A stretch of 64,000 nt of DNA from GCA-2862585 sp965277895 (GCA_965277895.1 CBDIDR010000001.1:1178001-1242000); one strand, 5' to 3'. Shown: positions 7,957 to 17,153, counted from the first letter of the stretch. Translations and numbers: made by a program. Notes: a model not told the origin generated them from the letters alone.

Positions 7957-10436
7957 TAGTCATACCAGTCTTTCTTCCTTTCCCATTTTAAATCTTGTAA
8001 CACCGATGCTTTTACTCTTATTGTGAAATTGTAACTCTGTCTGTAGCCAAAAGGAATCCATTTAATAAGCATTTCCCAACAATGTAAATCTCTATAAAGA
8101 TTTAAAGAGGTATAACTTAAATCTTTGGCATCAAAGTCATAACCAGAGTTAAAACCTATTTTCCATTTGTCGGTTAATTTTATATCCCCAGAAAAGTTTA
8201 ATGATTGATTAAGTGCTTGAGTGGCAGATAATTTATTGTAAGACAAGGTGTAGTTCACACTTAAATTCCATGGGATATCAAAGTCTAAATAATCTAGCCA
8301 ATAGGCTGTTTCATTATTCTCTTTGTTACCTCCCTTAAGCCTAAAGTTTAAGCTAGTGTTTGCGTTTACTAATCTAGCAGGAAGGTAAGTTTTTGAAAAA
8401 TATAAGTCATTAATGCGTTGACCATTTTCATTCTGTTGATAAGGGTCATAAATGCTACTGAATGTAATATCAAACTTATTAAACAATCGTGTTCTTCCGT
8501 TAATCAGGATATTAGAAAGGTTAAGCGAATCAGCTAGAAAATTATAGTTTGAAGATATGTTTAGGCTTTCAATGAGTTTAATTTTTTTGATTGGATTAAT
8601 GGAGTCCGATGTGCTCTTTTTCATTTCCAAAAGGTTGCCAATATAGAAGCCTATACTACTATTTGCTTGTTTGCTTGGATATCCATAAATACCATTCTGA
8701 TAATTAGAATAGGTTTGAGTATTTCCAAGCGTGTCTATTTGAACATCATCGTAAAAATTATAGTTTGAAGAAGAAAAGTCAGGGCTAAAATTGAAATTAA
8801 AACTTGGACTAATAACGTGTCTTATAGCTTTAATCTTTCCCTTTTTAAAATTAAAGTTTCCATAAAGTTTAGTGTTTCCAGAAATATAAAACCCATAGTT
8901 ATAAACCCTATTAAAACCACCTATGGTGTCTGTATTGAGTTGACTATTTAGCCACTCTTTTTCTATTCTATTAAAATACCATCTTTCGGTATAGTTGAAT
9001 GAAGGGGAGAATGTAAAGTATTTCAGTGCTTTAAAGGATGTTGACACTGGTATTCTGTGTTGAATACCATTTCTAAATTCTGACAAAGTGGATTCGTTAA
9101 AAAATAATGAGTCAGCCACTGAAACTGTATTTTTCAGATTAGTGGAGTAGTTAACAGCAATTTTATCGTACCATTTTCTTGACGATGATTTATTAAACTT
9201 TTTAAATGGATAAAATCGATTAATGTTGTAACTCACTTCAGGAAGACTCAAATCTACCTTTTTAGAAAGAGTATTTTGACTGTGTCTTACATTAACAGAA
9301 AGGTTCGATTTACTGAAGGTTTTGGAGTAAGATATACTTGATTGAAACGTATTGCTTAAATAGTCACTATCTGAAATAGAATTATTTTGTTGAAACGAAC
9401 TACTTCCAGCATTTATGTTTGCAGAGAAACGACTTTTCGGATTTGATTTGGGGTCTTGTTGGTGTTTCCACCTAATGAAAAAATCCCTTTTGTCAGTACT
9501 GTTACCTAAGATTTCGTTACCGCTTTTCAGACTAGAGTAGCTTAAGTTAAAATTACCACTATATCGATACCGTTTTTTATAGTTGGAGTTCAATTTTAAA
9601 TTCCATGAACCTTTACTGTATATATCACCAACAAGGGATAAATCCATATAGTCACTAATAGCTAAATAATACCCTCCATTTCTGAGGAAGAAACCCTGAT
9701 TTGTAGATTCTCCATAAAATGGAAAGATAATACCTGAACTTTGTTTTTGTTCATTAGGAAAAAAACCAAAGGGTATGGCTAAAGGGGTAGGGACACCTCC
9801 AAACTCCAAAACAGCAGGTCCTGTAATTATTTTTTTATTAGGAATAGTTTTAATCTTCTTTGCTTTGATAGAGAAATGCGGAATGTCATGGTCACAAGTA
9901 GTGTATCTACCGTAAGAAGTGAAAATAATATCATCAGGGTTTTTCTTCACTTTATCACCTAATATGTAGCCTTCTCCCTCCTGAGTTTTAACGTCTTTAA
10001 TAATTCCCTTTCTAGTGTTGAAATTATAAGTGATTTCTTTAGCAATAAAACTTTTTCCATTTTCTGTAAACTCTGGGTAACCATAGTTTTCACCTGTGGA
10101 ATCATTAATTAAGCTTTTTGCAAAAACAATATTTTTATCTGAATCAAGTTCAATATATGCGGCTTTTAGAACAATTCCATCATATTCGATGACGGCTTCA
10201 TTGAAAAGAAAAACTTTATTATTAATTAAATCGTAGTCAATAGAATCTTTTGCATAACTGTTAATTTTGCTTTCTATGGCATTTTCTGATAAAATGGAGT
10301 CATTAGTGGTTTGAAAATCGGCATAACTTTCTTGTGCATTGCTTGTTGAAAAAAGCAATAAAGCCGGTAAAAAGCAGCAAAGAAAATATGCTATTTTTGA
10401 ATTATGTATTAAACTGTTTGTATGAATTTCCAACAA
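7953..10436 (-). CDS. lptD: Bacteroidota-type LPS-assembly outer membrane protein LptD
   Basis: Predicted outer membrane beta-barrel that inserts lipopolysaccharide into the outer leaflet, 827 residues. A signal peptide is visible at the N-terminus (LCCFLPALLLF, then SNAQ). Residues about 40-200 form an OstA/LptA-like beta-taco region (VFLFNEAVIEYDGIVLKA), followed by a long series of aromatic-rich, alternating strands typical of a large barrel, ending in a terminal aromatic. No ATG fits the signal peptide; the apparent start is a TTG at 10436 (or 10433). A TAGTTTTG box at 10453-10460 lies 16 bases before it. An OstA-like gene lies 5 kb further along on the same strand. Confidence 0.85.
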   Translation of the reverse strand: MLEIHTNSLIHNSKIAYFLCCFLPALLLFSTSNAQESYADFQTTNDSILSENAIESKINSYAKDSIDYDLINNKVFLFNEAVIEYDGIVLKAAYIELDSDKNIVFAKSLINDSTGENYGYPEFTENGKSFIAKEITYNFNTRKGIIKDVKTQEGEGYILGDKVKKNPDDIIFTSYGRYTTCDHDIPHFSIKAKKIKTIPNKKIITGPAVLEFGGVPTPLAIPFGFFPNEQKQSSGIIFPFYGESTNQGFFLRNGGYYLAISDYMDLSLVGDIYSKGSWNLKLNSNYKKRYRYSGNFNLSYSSLKSGNEILGNSTDKRDFFIRWKHQQDPKSNPKSRFSANINAGSSSFQQNNSISDSDYLSNTFQSSISYSKTFSKSNLSVNVRHSQNTLSKKVDLSLPEVSYNINRFYPFKKFNKSSSRKWYDKIAVNYSTNLKNTVSVADSLFFNESTLSEFRNGIQHRIPVSTSFKALKYFTFSPSFNYTERWYFNRIEKEWLNSQLNTDTIGGFNRVYNYGFYISGNTKLYGNFNFKKGKIKAIRHVISPSFNFNFSPDFSSSNYNFYDDVQIDTLGNTQTYSNYQNGIYGYPSKQANSSIGFYIGNLLEMKKSTSDSINPIKKIKLIESLNISSNYNFLADSLNLSNILINGRTRLFNKFDITFSSIYDPYQQNENGQRINDLYFSKTYLPARLVNANTSLNFRLKGGNKENNETAYWLDYLDFDIPWNLSVNYTLSYNKLSATQALNQSLNFSGDIKLTDKWKIGFNSGYDFDAKDLSYTSLNLYRDLHCWEMLIKWIPFGYRQSYNFTIRVKASVLQDLKWERKKDWYDY

Positions 10437-10490
10437 TACATTAATTTATGCCCAAAACTAATCATTTCTACTATTTAAAGTACTGAATTA

Positions 10491-11675
10491 ATGAAACGCA
10501 TATTTTCTGTTTTTCTTATTCTTTCATTTATTTTATCTGGAAGCTATTCATTTGCTCAGAAGAGTGTAATAAATACAATAGTGTTAGATGCTGGACATGG
10601 GGGTAAAGATCCAGGAGCTCTAGGAACAGGAAGGTATTCTAAAACCGAAAAACATATTGCCCTAGATGTTGTGTTGAAGCTCGGTAAGTATTTGGAGCAA
10701 AACTATCCTAATATGAAGGTGTTATACACAAGAAAGGGTGATACTTTCCCAACCTTAAAAGACAGAACAGACCTTGCAAATAACTCAAATGCTGACTTAT
10801 TTATTTCTATTCACTGTGATTCTTTCACTAAATCCTCTGCCAAAGGCTCTTCCTCGCATGTTATGGGTTTGCGATATACTGAGGCTAATTTAAGAGTTGC
10901 TCAGAAAGAAAATTCAGTAATATACTTGGAAGACAATTATGAAGAGAATTACGATGGTTTTGACCCTTATTCTCCAGAAAGTATTATTGCTTTTTCTCTA
11001 AATCAAACCACATTTTTGGAGCAAAGTATATTGATAGCACAAAAAATCCAGGAGCAATTTAGAGATAGAGTAAAGCGAACTGATAGAGGAGTGAAGCAAA
11101 CTCCACTTTGGGTTACTAGAGCAACTTCAATGCCTAGCGTACTGGTCGAGTTGGGTTTTATTTCCAATGAAGCAGAGGAAGATTTTCTTAACTCAGATGA
11201 TGGTCAAACCTATATGGCATCTGCTATTTACAGAGCAATTAAGGATTATAAAAGAGAGCTTGAATTATCCGATTTTCTAGAAGAAAATATAGTTGAAAAA
11301 GAGATAGAGAAAATAGATTCAACAAAATTATATGATAAAAAAGAAATCGTACAAAATAAGGTTGAAAAATTAGATTCAACAAAGTTGTATCAAAAAAAAG
11401 AAAGCGTACAAAAAGATATTATATTTAAAGTTCAAATTAGCACATCATTAAAACCTAAAAAAATAGCTAATATTGAGAACTATGAAGTAGGTAATTATAA
11501 AGAGAATAATATTTACAAGTATACAATAGGAAATGAGGATACATTAGAAGATGTTAAAGAGTTACGAAAGTTGGCAGTTAAGAATGGGTATGCTGATGCC
11601 TTCATTATTGCTTTCTTAAAGAATAAGAAAGTAAGTATTTCCAGTGCTGTTGAATATCAAAATATAAAACAATGA
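10491..11675 (+). CDS. N-acetylmuramoyl-L-alanine amidase
   Basis: Periplasmic zinc amidase that cleaves the amide bond between MurNAc and the stem peptide, 394 residues. A signal peptide (residues 1-22, ending SFAQ) precedes an Amidase_3 domain (about 27-250). VLDAGHGGKDPG holds the first zinc His and ISIHCDS the second, and VLVELGFISN the catalytic Glu region. Residues 273-310 form a linker with a 19-residue tandem repeat, followed by a SPOR-like C-terminal region (about 318-394) that may bind denuded glycan. It is divergent from lptD, 54 bases apart, and overlaps the MlaD-like gene by four bases, a typical Bacteroidota arrangement. Confidence 0.9.
   Translation: MKRIFSVFLILSFILSGSYSFAQKSVINTIVLDAGHGGKDPGALGTGRYSKTEKHIALDVVLKLGKYLEQNYPNMKVLYTRKGDTFPTLKDRTDLANNSNADLFISIHCDSFTKSSAKGSSSHVMGLRYTEANLRVAQKENSVIYLEDNYEENYDGFDPYSPESIIAFSLNQTTFLEQSILIAQKIQEQFRDRVKRTDRGVKQTPLWVTRATSMPSVLVELGFISNEAEEDFLNSDDGQTYMASAIYRAIKDYKRELELSDFLEENIVEKEIEKIDSTKLYDKKEIVQNKVEKLDSTKLYQKKESVQKDIIFKVQISTSLKPKKIANIENYEVGNYKENNIYKYTIGNEDTLEDVKELRKLAVKNGYADAFIIAFLKNKKVSISSAVEYQNIKQ
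11307..11420 (+). repeat. 57-bp tandem duplication inside the amidase linker
   Basis: Two consecutive 57-base units (11307-11363 and 11364-11420) encode two copies of a 19-residue segment, EKIDSTKLYDKKEIVQ and EKLDSTKLYQKKESVQ in their cores. The frame is kept. The copies have diverged at several bases, so this is an old duplication or one kept by selection on linker length. Confidence 0.85.
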
Positions 11676-12667
11676 CAAAAGTAAAATCAGAAGTAAAAAT
11701 TGGATTAGTAGGAATAATTGCGATTTTCATTTTAGTATGGGGTATTAACTTCTTGAAAGGAAATAACATATTTGGTGATTCTAACAAATATTATGCCATT
11801 TACAGTAACATTGATGGCCTTGAATCGTCATCACCTGTTAGGATAAACGGACTTACAGTTGGTAACGTTACAGAAATTTATTTTCACCCCAATAATTCAG
11901 GAGATATCATTGTTGAATTTACTTTAAATGACGATATCCGTTTTCCAATTAATTCAGTTGCGAAGATTTATAATTCTGATATAATGGGCACTAAAGCTGT
12001 TGAATTAATTTATGGAAATTCTAATTCCTATGCATCCTTTGGAGATACGCTTTTTGCAGATGTTGAAGATGGACTTAAAGAGGAGGTAAATAAACAAGTT
12101 TTACCACTTAAAAATAAAGCCGAAGAATTGATTTCATCTATTGATTCTGTAATGACAGTAATAACTACTGTTTTAGATAAAGATGCAAGGGAAAGCCTTT
12201 CGGGAAGTTTAAGGAGTTTGAATAGAACGTTTAGCACAATGGAACTAGCAATGGTTAAACTTGATAGTGTAATTTATAAAAATGACGCTAGAGTTTCTAA
12301 TATCCTTCTTAATGTGGAATCCATAACTACAAACCTTCACAACAACAATGAGCAAATAACTAATGTTCTTAGAAATTTTGAGTCTATTTCAGATTCTCTT
12401 GCAAAATCTAATATTAAGAACACTATTAAAAATCTAGATAGTTCCTTGTCAGAATTTGATAAAATTTTACAGAAAATTGATAAGGGAGAAGGTACAATTG
12501 GTTTACTTCTAAATGACAAAGAAATGTACAATAACCTTACCAGTGCTTCGAAACATTTGGATTTACTAATTGAGGATATGAAAAGATACCCAAAGCGTTA
12601 TGTGACATTCTCTTTATTGGGCGGAAGAAGAACTGCATTTGATATTTCAAAGGACTCTGTAAAATAG
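11672..12667 (+). CDS. MlaD/MCE family lipid-transport protein
   Basis: 331-residue MCE-domain protein, anchored in the inner membrane by one N-terminal helix (residues 8-27) and facing the periplasm. The MCE domain (about 38-115) begins YYAIYSNIDGLESSSPVRING. A long helical, probably coiled-coil region follows (about 135-290), and a conserved GEGTIGLLLND motif sits near the end. MCE proteins ferry phospholipids or other hydrophobic compounds between membranes, normally with an ABC permease and ATPase (MlaE/MlaF). No such partners are nearby in this window. It overlaps the amidase stop by four bases and is followed after six bases by the Fe-S membrane protein. Confidence 0.88.
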   Translation: MTKVKSEVKIGLVGIIAIFILVWGINFLKGNNIFGDSNKYYAIYSNIDGLESSSPVRINGLTVGNVTEIYFHPNNSGDIIVEFTLNDDIRFPINSVAKIYNSDIMGTKAVELIYGNSNSYASFGDTLFADVEDGLKEEVNKQVLPLKNKAEELISSIDSVMTVITTVLDKDARESLSGSLRSLNRTFSTMELAMVKLDSVIYKNDARVSNILLNVESITTNLHNNNEQITNVLRNFESISDSLAKSNIKNTIKNLDSSLSEFDKILQKIDKGEGTIGLLLNDKEMYNNLTSASKHLDLLIEDMKRYPKRYVTFSLLGGRRTAFDISKDSVK

Positions 12668-12673
12668 GCAAGG

Positions 12674-13978
12674 ATGATTCAGCAAATCGTATTTTTAATT
12701 TTACTTACAGGCTTTACTGTATTATTTACCATTAATATTCGACAAATAATGAAGAATATTAATCTAGGAAAAGATGTTGATAGGTCATCAAATTCAAAGG
12801 CTCGGTGGAAGGAAATGATAAGAGTTGCTTTAGGTCAGTCAAAGATGGTTAGCAGACCTATTGCAGGATTTCTTCATATTTTAATTTATGTGGGTTTTGT
12901 AATCATTAATATTGAGGTAATTGAGATAATTATTGATGGTGTTTTTGGTACTCATAGAGTGTTATCATTTTTAGGTCCTTTATACGGTTTTTTAATTGGT
13001 TCATTTGAAGTATTAGCAGCTTTAGTACTGATTGCTTGCATTTTCTTTCTAACTAGAAGAAATATTATGCGTATACCTCGTTTCTGGAGTAAAGAAATGA
13101 AGGGGTGGCCAAAAACGGATGCAAACCTTATACTCGTGTTTGAAATTGTTCTGATGTTTGCCTTTTTGTTGATGAATGCCAGTGATTCACTTTTGGTGGC
13201 TATGAATTCCTCGCACTATACTGTTGAATTTTCAAACCCAGTCAGTCAATATTTTATTCCTTTAATAAGTCATTTGTCAGAATCAAATTTAATTATAATT
13301 GAACGAGCCAGTTGGTGGTTTCACATCATTGGTATTTTAGCTTTTTTAAATTACTTAGTAGTCTCGAAGCATCTACATATAATTTTAGCTTTCCCAAATA
13401 CCTATTATTCAAATCTAGAATCAAAAGGAAAGTTTGCAAATATGGATTCTGTTACCAATGAGGTAAAGAAAATGCTAGACCCCAATATTGACCCTTTTGC
13501 TTTAACGGATGATGCAGCACCAGAACGCTTTGGAGCAAAAGATGTTAAAGATTTAAGTTGGATTCAATTAATGAACGCTTATAGTTGTACTGAATGTGGA
13601 AGGTGTACATCTGAGTGTCCAGCTAATCAAACTGGTAAATTACTATCTCCAAGAAAAGTAATGATGGATGTGAGAGATAGAGTAGAAATAGTAGGAAAAG
13701 GAATTAAAAAAGAAGGTGAAGGATTTAATGATGGTAAATCATTATTAGATTCTATTTCTAAAGAAGAATTATGGGCTTGTACCTCTTGTAATGCATGTAC
13801 CGAAGCCTGTCCAATCAATATTGACCCATTGTCCATAATTGTGGATTTAAGAAGGTATTTAGTGATGGAAGAATCTGCAGCGCCAATGGAACTTAATAAT
13901 ATTTTTAACAACATAGAGAATAACGGCGCTCCTTGGCAATTCTCTATGTCGGACAGATTAAATTGGAAAGATGAGTAA
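12674..13978 (+). CDS. Membrane-bound Fe-S oxidoreductase, heterodisulfide-reductase C/GlpC-like
   Basis: 434-residue electron-transfer protein. About five or six transmembrane segments occupy residues 1-240, with several His residues that could ligate haem (for example SKHLHI and WWFHIIG), as in nitrate-reductase-gamma-like domains. The C-terminal half carries two 4Fe-4S clusters, CTECGRCTSECP and CTSCNACTEACP. It probably passes electrons between the quinone pool and a soluble partner. The likely partner is the CCG-domain protein two genes downstream (14400), so the two together resemble a split HdrDE-type unit. Neither donor nor acceptor can be named. It overlaps the next gene by eight bases. 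Confidence 0.85.
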   Translation: MIQQIVFLILLTGFTVLFTINIRQIMKNINLGKDVDRSSNSKARWKEMIRVALGQSKMVSRPIAGFLHILIYVGFVIINIEVIEIIIDGVFGTHRVLSFLGPLYGFLIGSFEVLAALVLIACIFFLTRRNIMRIPRFWSKEMKGWPKTDANLILVFEIVLMFAFLLMNASDSLLVAMNSSHYTVEFSNPVSQYFIPLISHLSESNLIIIERASWWFHIIGILAFLNYLVVSKHLHIILAFPNTYYSNLESKGKFANMDSVTNEVKKMLDPNIDPFALTDDAAPERFGAKDVKDLSWIQLMNAYSCTECGRCTSECPANQTGKLLSPRKVMMDVRDRVEIVGKGIKKEGEGFNDGKSLLDSISKEELWACTSCNACTEACPINIDPLSIIVDLRRYLVMEESAAPMELNNIFNNIENNGAPWQFSMSDRLNWKDE

Positions 13979-14396
13979 CAAAGTTGATTTAGAAGAGAAG
14001 ATTGTTGATGGGCAATACATTAGTCCTGTTTTACCAGATAATGTTAAGAATTATTTGATTGATATTGACGGAACTATTTGTGATGATATTCCAAACGAAG
14101 AACCTGAACGTATGGCAACTGCTGGACTATACCCAGATGCTTTAGAAACATTAAACAAATGGTATGGAGAAGGACATATTATTACCTTTTTTACCTCAAG
14201 AGTAGAGGAGCATAGAGATGTTACTGAAAAGTGGCTTAATGAAAATGGCTTTAAATACCATGGATTACTCATGGGTAAACCTAGAGGAGGAAATTATCAC
14301 TGGATTGATAATCACTTAGTACGTGCTACACGTTTTGATGGAAAATTTACAGACTTAATTGAGAAAAAAGTAACTATTCAAGTATTTGAAAAATAA
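13971..14396 (+). CDS. Small HAD-superfamily phosphatase-like protein
   Basis: 141-residue HAD-like protein. Motif I is clear as LIDIDGTICDD, with both Asp residues, and ITFFTSR supplies motif II. GKPRGGNYHWIDNH probably provides the Lys and the acidic end of the fold. It has no large cap domain, so it would act on an accessible phosphate or a macromolecule. Homologues in this phylum are often labelled phosphoheptose isomerase, which does not fit the motifs. It is wedged between two Fe-S proteins, overlapping the first by eight bases and four bases from the second, so an operonic role with them is likely but unknown. Confidence 0.75.
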   Translation: MSNKVDLEEKIVDGQYISPVLPDNVKNYLIDIDGTICDDIPNEEPERMATAGLYPDALETLNKWYGEGHIITFFTSRVEEHRDVTEKWLNENGFKYHGLLMGKPRGGNYHWIDNHLVRATRFDGKFTDLIEKKVTIQVFEK

Positions 14397-14399
14397 GAT

Positions 14400-15188
14400 A
14401 TGAGTCAATTAATAGTACCAACAATGGCTGAACTAATGGCCAAAGGAGAAAAGGCAGATGTTCTTTTTTGGGTAGGTTGTGCTGGGAGTTTTGATGATAG
14501 AGCAAAGAAAATCACTAAAGCATTTGTGAAACTATTAAACAAAGCAAATGTAAAATTTGCTGTACTTGGAACTGAGGAAAGTTGTAGTGGTGACCCCGCT
14601 AGACGTTCAGGAAATGAGTTCCTTTTTCAAATGCAAGCCTTGAGTAATATTGAGGTAATGAATGCTTATGAGGTACAAAAAGTGGTTACCGCTTGTCCGC
14701 ATTGTTTCAATACTTTAAAAAATGAATATCCAGAGTTAGGAGGTAAGTATGAAGTTGTTCATCACACACAATTACTCAAAGAATTATTAGATGATGGTAA
14801 ACTTACCATTGAAGGAGGTTCTTTCAGTGGCAAAAAAATCACTTTTCATGACCCTTGCTACTTAGGACGTGCAAATGATGTATATGAAGCACCAAGAGAG
14901 TTAATTCAAAAATTAGATGCTGAATTAGTAGAAATGAAGCGTTGTAAGGCAAAAGGTTTGTGTTGCGGAGCAGGAGGAGCTCAGATGTTTAAAGAGCCAG
15001 AAAAAGGTAATAAAGACATTAATATAGAACGTACTGAAGATGCTTTAGAAGTAAAACCTAATTTTATTGCTACCGGATGTCCTTTTTGTAATACCATGAT
15101 GACTGATGGAGTAAAGAACAAAGAAAAGGAAGAAGATATTCAGGTTTTAGATATTGCCGAAATGATTGCTCAAGCACAAGATTTATAA
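14400..15188 (+). CDS. CCG-domain Fe-S oxidoreductase (HdrB/HdrD/GlpC-like)
   Basis: 262-residue soluble protein with two cysteine-rich CCG domains of the type that binds unusual 4Fe-4S clusters in heterodisulfide reductase. The first has FWVGCAGSFD and CPHCFNTLKN, the second DPCYLGRAND, GLCCGAGG and GCPFCNTMM. It probably completes an electron-transfer unit with the membrane Fe-S protein at 12674. The start ATG at 14400 is three bases after the HAD gene stop. Known relatives include the LutA and GlpC subunits, but no lactate or glycerol-phosphate gene lies nearby, so the substrate stays open. Confidence 0.85.
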   Translation: MSQLIVPTMAELMAKGEKADVLFWVGCAGSFDDRAKKITKAFVKLLNKANVKFAVLGTEESCSGDPARRSGNEFLFQMQALSNIEVMNAYEVQKVVTACPHCFNTLKNEYPELGGKYEVVHHTQLLKELLDDGKLTIEGGSFSGKKITFHDPCYLGRANDVYEAPRELIQKLDAELVEMKRCKAKGLCCGAGGAQMFKEPEKGNKDINIERTEDALEVKPNFIATGCPFCNTMMTDGVKNKEKEEDIQVLDIAEMIAQAQDL

Positions 15189-15189
15189 G

Positions 15190-15660
15190 ATGTTTATACC
15201 TTACTCAGAAGTCGACAAAAACGCTAGAATTTGGATATATCAGTCAGATAGAAAATTAAATTCTAAAGAACTTGATGATATCAAAATTCAACTCACAGAT
15301 TTATGTGAAAAGTGGAATGCACATGGTGACCCTTTAGCTTGTTCCTTTCAACTTCACGATTGGTTTATTTGTTTGTTTGTTGATGAGAGTAAATTTAACG
15401 CGAGTGGGTGTTCCATAGACAGTTCTGTAGCTGTGATTAAGTCAATAGCTAAACAGTATAATATCGATTTCTTCAATAGATTAAACATCGCATTTTTAGA
15501 AGGTGAAGAAACCAAAGTGCTACCACTAAACGATTTTAAAAGGTGTATTTCCTCAGAAATGATAGTCTATAATAATCTAGTTAAAACAAAAGGTGAGTTT
15601 GAGGAAAACTGGAAATCATCTATAAAAGATTCTTGGCTATCTAAATACTTAGAGAATTAA
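15190..15660 (+). CDS. Uncharacterised conserved Bacteroidota protein
   Basis: 156-residue soluble protein with no signal peptide or membrane segment. In databases this family is often called ABC transporter ATPase, but no Walker A, Walker B or signature motif is present, so that name is not supported. Visible features are an N-terminal SEVDKNARIWIYQSDR segment and a central LHDWFICLFVDESKF stretch followed by SGCSID. The start ATG at 15190 lies one base after the stop of the CCG protein, giving it a place at the end of the Fe-S operon; a longer start at 15166 would overlap that gene. It overlaps the convergent OstA-like gene by four bases. Confidence 0.75.
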   Translation: MFIPYSEVDKNARIWIYQSDRKLNSKELDDIKIQLTDLCEKWNAHGDPLACSFQLHDWFICLFVDESKFNASGCSIDSSVAVIKSIAKQYNIDFFNRLNIAFLEGEETKVLPLNDFKRCISSEMIVYNNLVKTKGEFEENWKSSIKDSWLSKYLEN

Positions 15661-17153
15661 TCTTTCCAAATATCCTCTCTAGTATAAATTCGTTCATTAA
15701 AACGCTCATTAAAGCCTTCTAGTCTTTTCCATTCATTTGGCAACTCATGGATAGGGAATATGATAGAATTAGGTAATGTCTGAAAGGATATTCTATTGAT
15801 ATTTTTATCACTAATTCCAATATTCATTTGGCTACAGCTTATGGTATTGATGCCTGTTATTTTATCATTTTCATCTTTAATGACATAAACCGTCTGTCCA
15901 TTACCTTTAACATTAATTTTTTGAAGCTCATTTCGCTTAAAATAACCGGTCATGTCTTTACCTTTTATCTGGTTATAAAGCCCAAGACTATCCTTAGAAA
16001 TGATAAAGGCGTTTTTTTGCATTTCAAGTAGGTCAATGTTATTGTCTTTCAAGCGTAATATAATATGATCACTTGTTAACTGATATTCATCAGACCATAA
16101 TATTGGAAACTCAAACAACTGAATAGTTGAATCTCTCATAAAATATATCAACTCTTGAGCTTTTCCTTGTAAATTTTCACTATAAAAATTAGCCATTGTA
16201 AAGGCTTTAATCTGTTGATATTTCAAACTATCAAGATTTGCTACAATGGTATCTGAATGAAGAAATAAAGTATCTTCTTCAAAGTCTGCTACGAGTAGGG
16301 GGGAATCAGTTATTATGGAGCTATCTAGTTTTTCAAAATATTCGGCTTTATTTCCATAAATAGAGTAATCATTTGCTGTGTCTTGAATTTGAATATTATT
16401 GATTGCCAACCCATAGCCATTATTTCTATCATAGTATAAGCTATCACCAGATAACTTTTGATTGTCACTCCACAAGTAAGCATTCTGATTAAATTGTGAT
16501 TTATCTGTAAGCGTATTGTACCAACCGTTTTCACAGTAAATTAGGTTATCATCTGAAGTTATTGTTGTTGGTCCAAAGAAATAAGCTATTTCGCTTTCAG
16601 TATTAAAGTGAAGGGTATCGCAAACAATAAGATAATTGGGATTGGTTAGGCTTACATTATCTTTAAAGATTAAAAATTTACTTTCTGAAATATAGTCACC
16701 TTTATCACTTATTAAAACGTTCTCACGGTTAGTTATTCGTGCAGGAGTATAATATGAAGCCACATTTGTTTCTAAGAAATAATGTATTTCGTCAGTAATT
16801 AGCTTCATTGTTTTATCTTTTAAAACAATATCATGTTTAACGATCGCCTTTTGTTCTTGTCCTTTGTAGTTAAGTTTTTTGCCGTATAAGTGCATTGTAT
16901 CTCCCTGATTGATATGGATATTGCTAAAGGCTTCAAAACGGTTCTCTTTAAAATAATACCAAGCACTATCACAGCTCATAATAGCACCATTATGATTGAA
17001 AATTACGTTACCGACTAATCGTCTAATATCAGGGTATTTTTGTTGATCAAAAAAGGTGTAGTCAGCATTAATGATTTCAAGCTGAGTTTTTTCTTGAGCA
17101 TATATAACATTTACTAAACATAGCAGAAATGTTATATTTCTTAAAAAAGCCAA
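15657..17153 (-). CDS. OstA/LptA-like protein, probable LPS transport
   Basis: 498-residue exported protein with an OstA-like beta-taco fold, related to LptA and to the periplasmic part of LptD. An N-terminal signal peptide is seen (ITFLLCLVNVIYAQ). Repeated short beta-strand motifs such as IMSCDSAWYYFKENRF and LIYCENGWYNTLTDKS run through most of its length, which fits a groove that carries LPS across the periplasm. The only fitting start is a TTG at 17153, five bases past the purA stop, so translation is probably coupled to purA. An OstA-like paralogous region is also present in lptD at 8-10.4 kb. Confidence 0.82.
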   Translation of the reverse strand: MAFLRNITFLLCLVNVIYAQEKTQLEIINADYTFFDQQKYPDIRRLVGNVIFNHNGAIMSCDSAWYYFKENRFEAFSNIHINQGDTMHLYGKKLNYKGQEQKAIVKHDIVLKDKTMKLITDEIHYFLETNVASYYTPARITNRENVLISDKGDYISESKFLIFKDNVSLTNPNYLIVCDTLHFNTESEIAYFFGPTTITSDDNLIYCENGWYNTLTDKSQFNQNAYLWSDNQKLSGDSLYYDRNNGYGLAINNIQIQDTANDYSIYGNKAEYFEKLDSSIITDSPLLVADFEEDTLFLHSDTIVANLDSLKYQQIKAFTMANFYSENLQGKAQELIYFMRDSTIQLFEFPILWSDEYQLTSDHIILRLKDNNIDLLEMQKNAFIISKDSLGLYNQIKGKDMTGYFKRNELQKINVKGNGQTVYVIKDENDKITGINTISCSQMNIGISDKNINRISFQTLPNSIIFPIHELPNEWKRLEGFNERFNERIYTREDIWKD

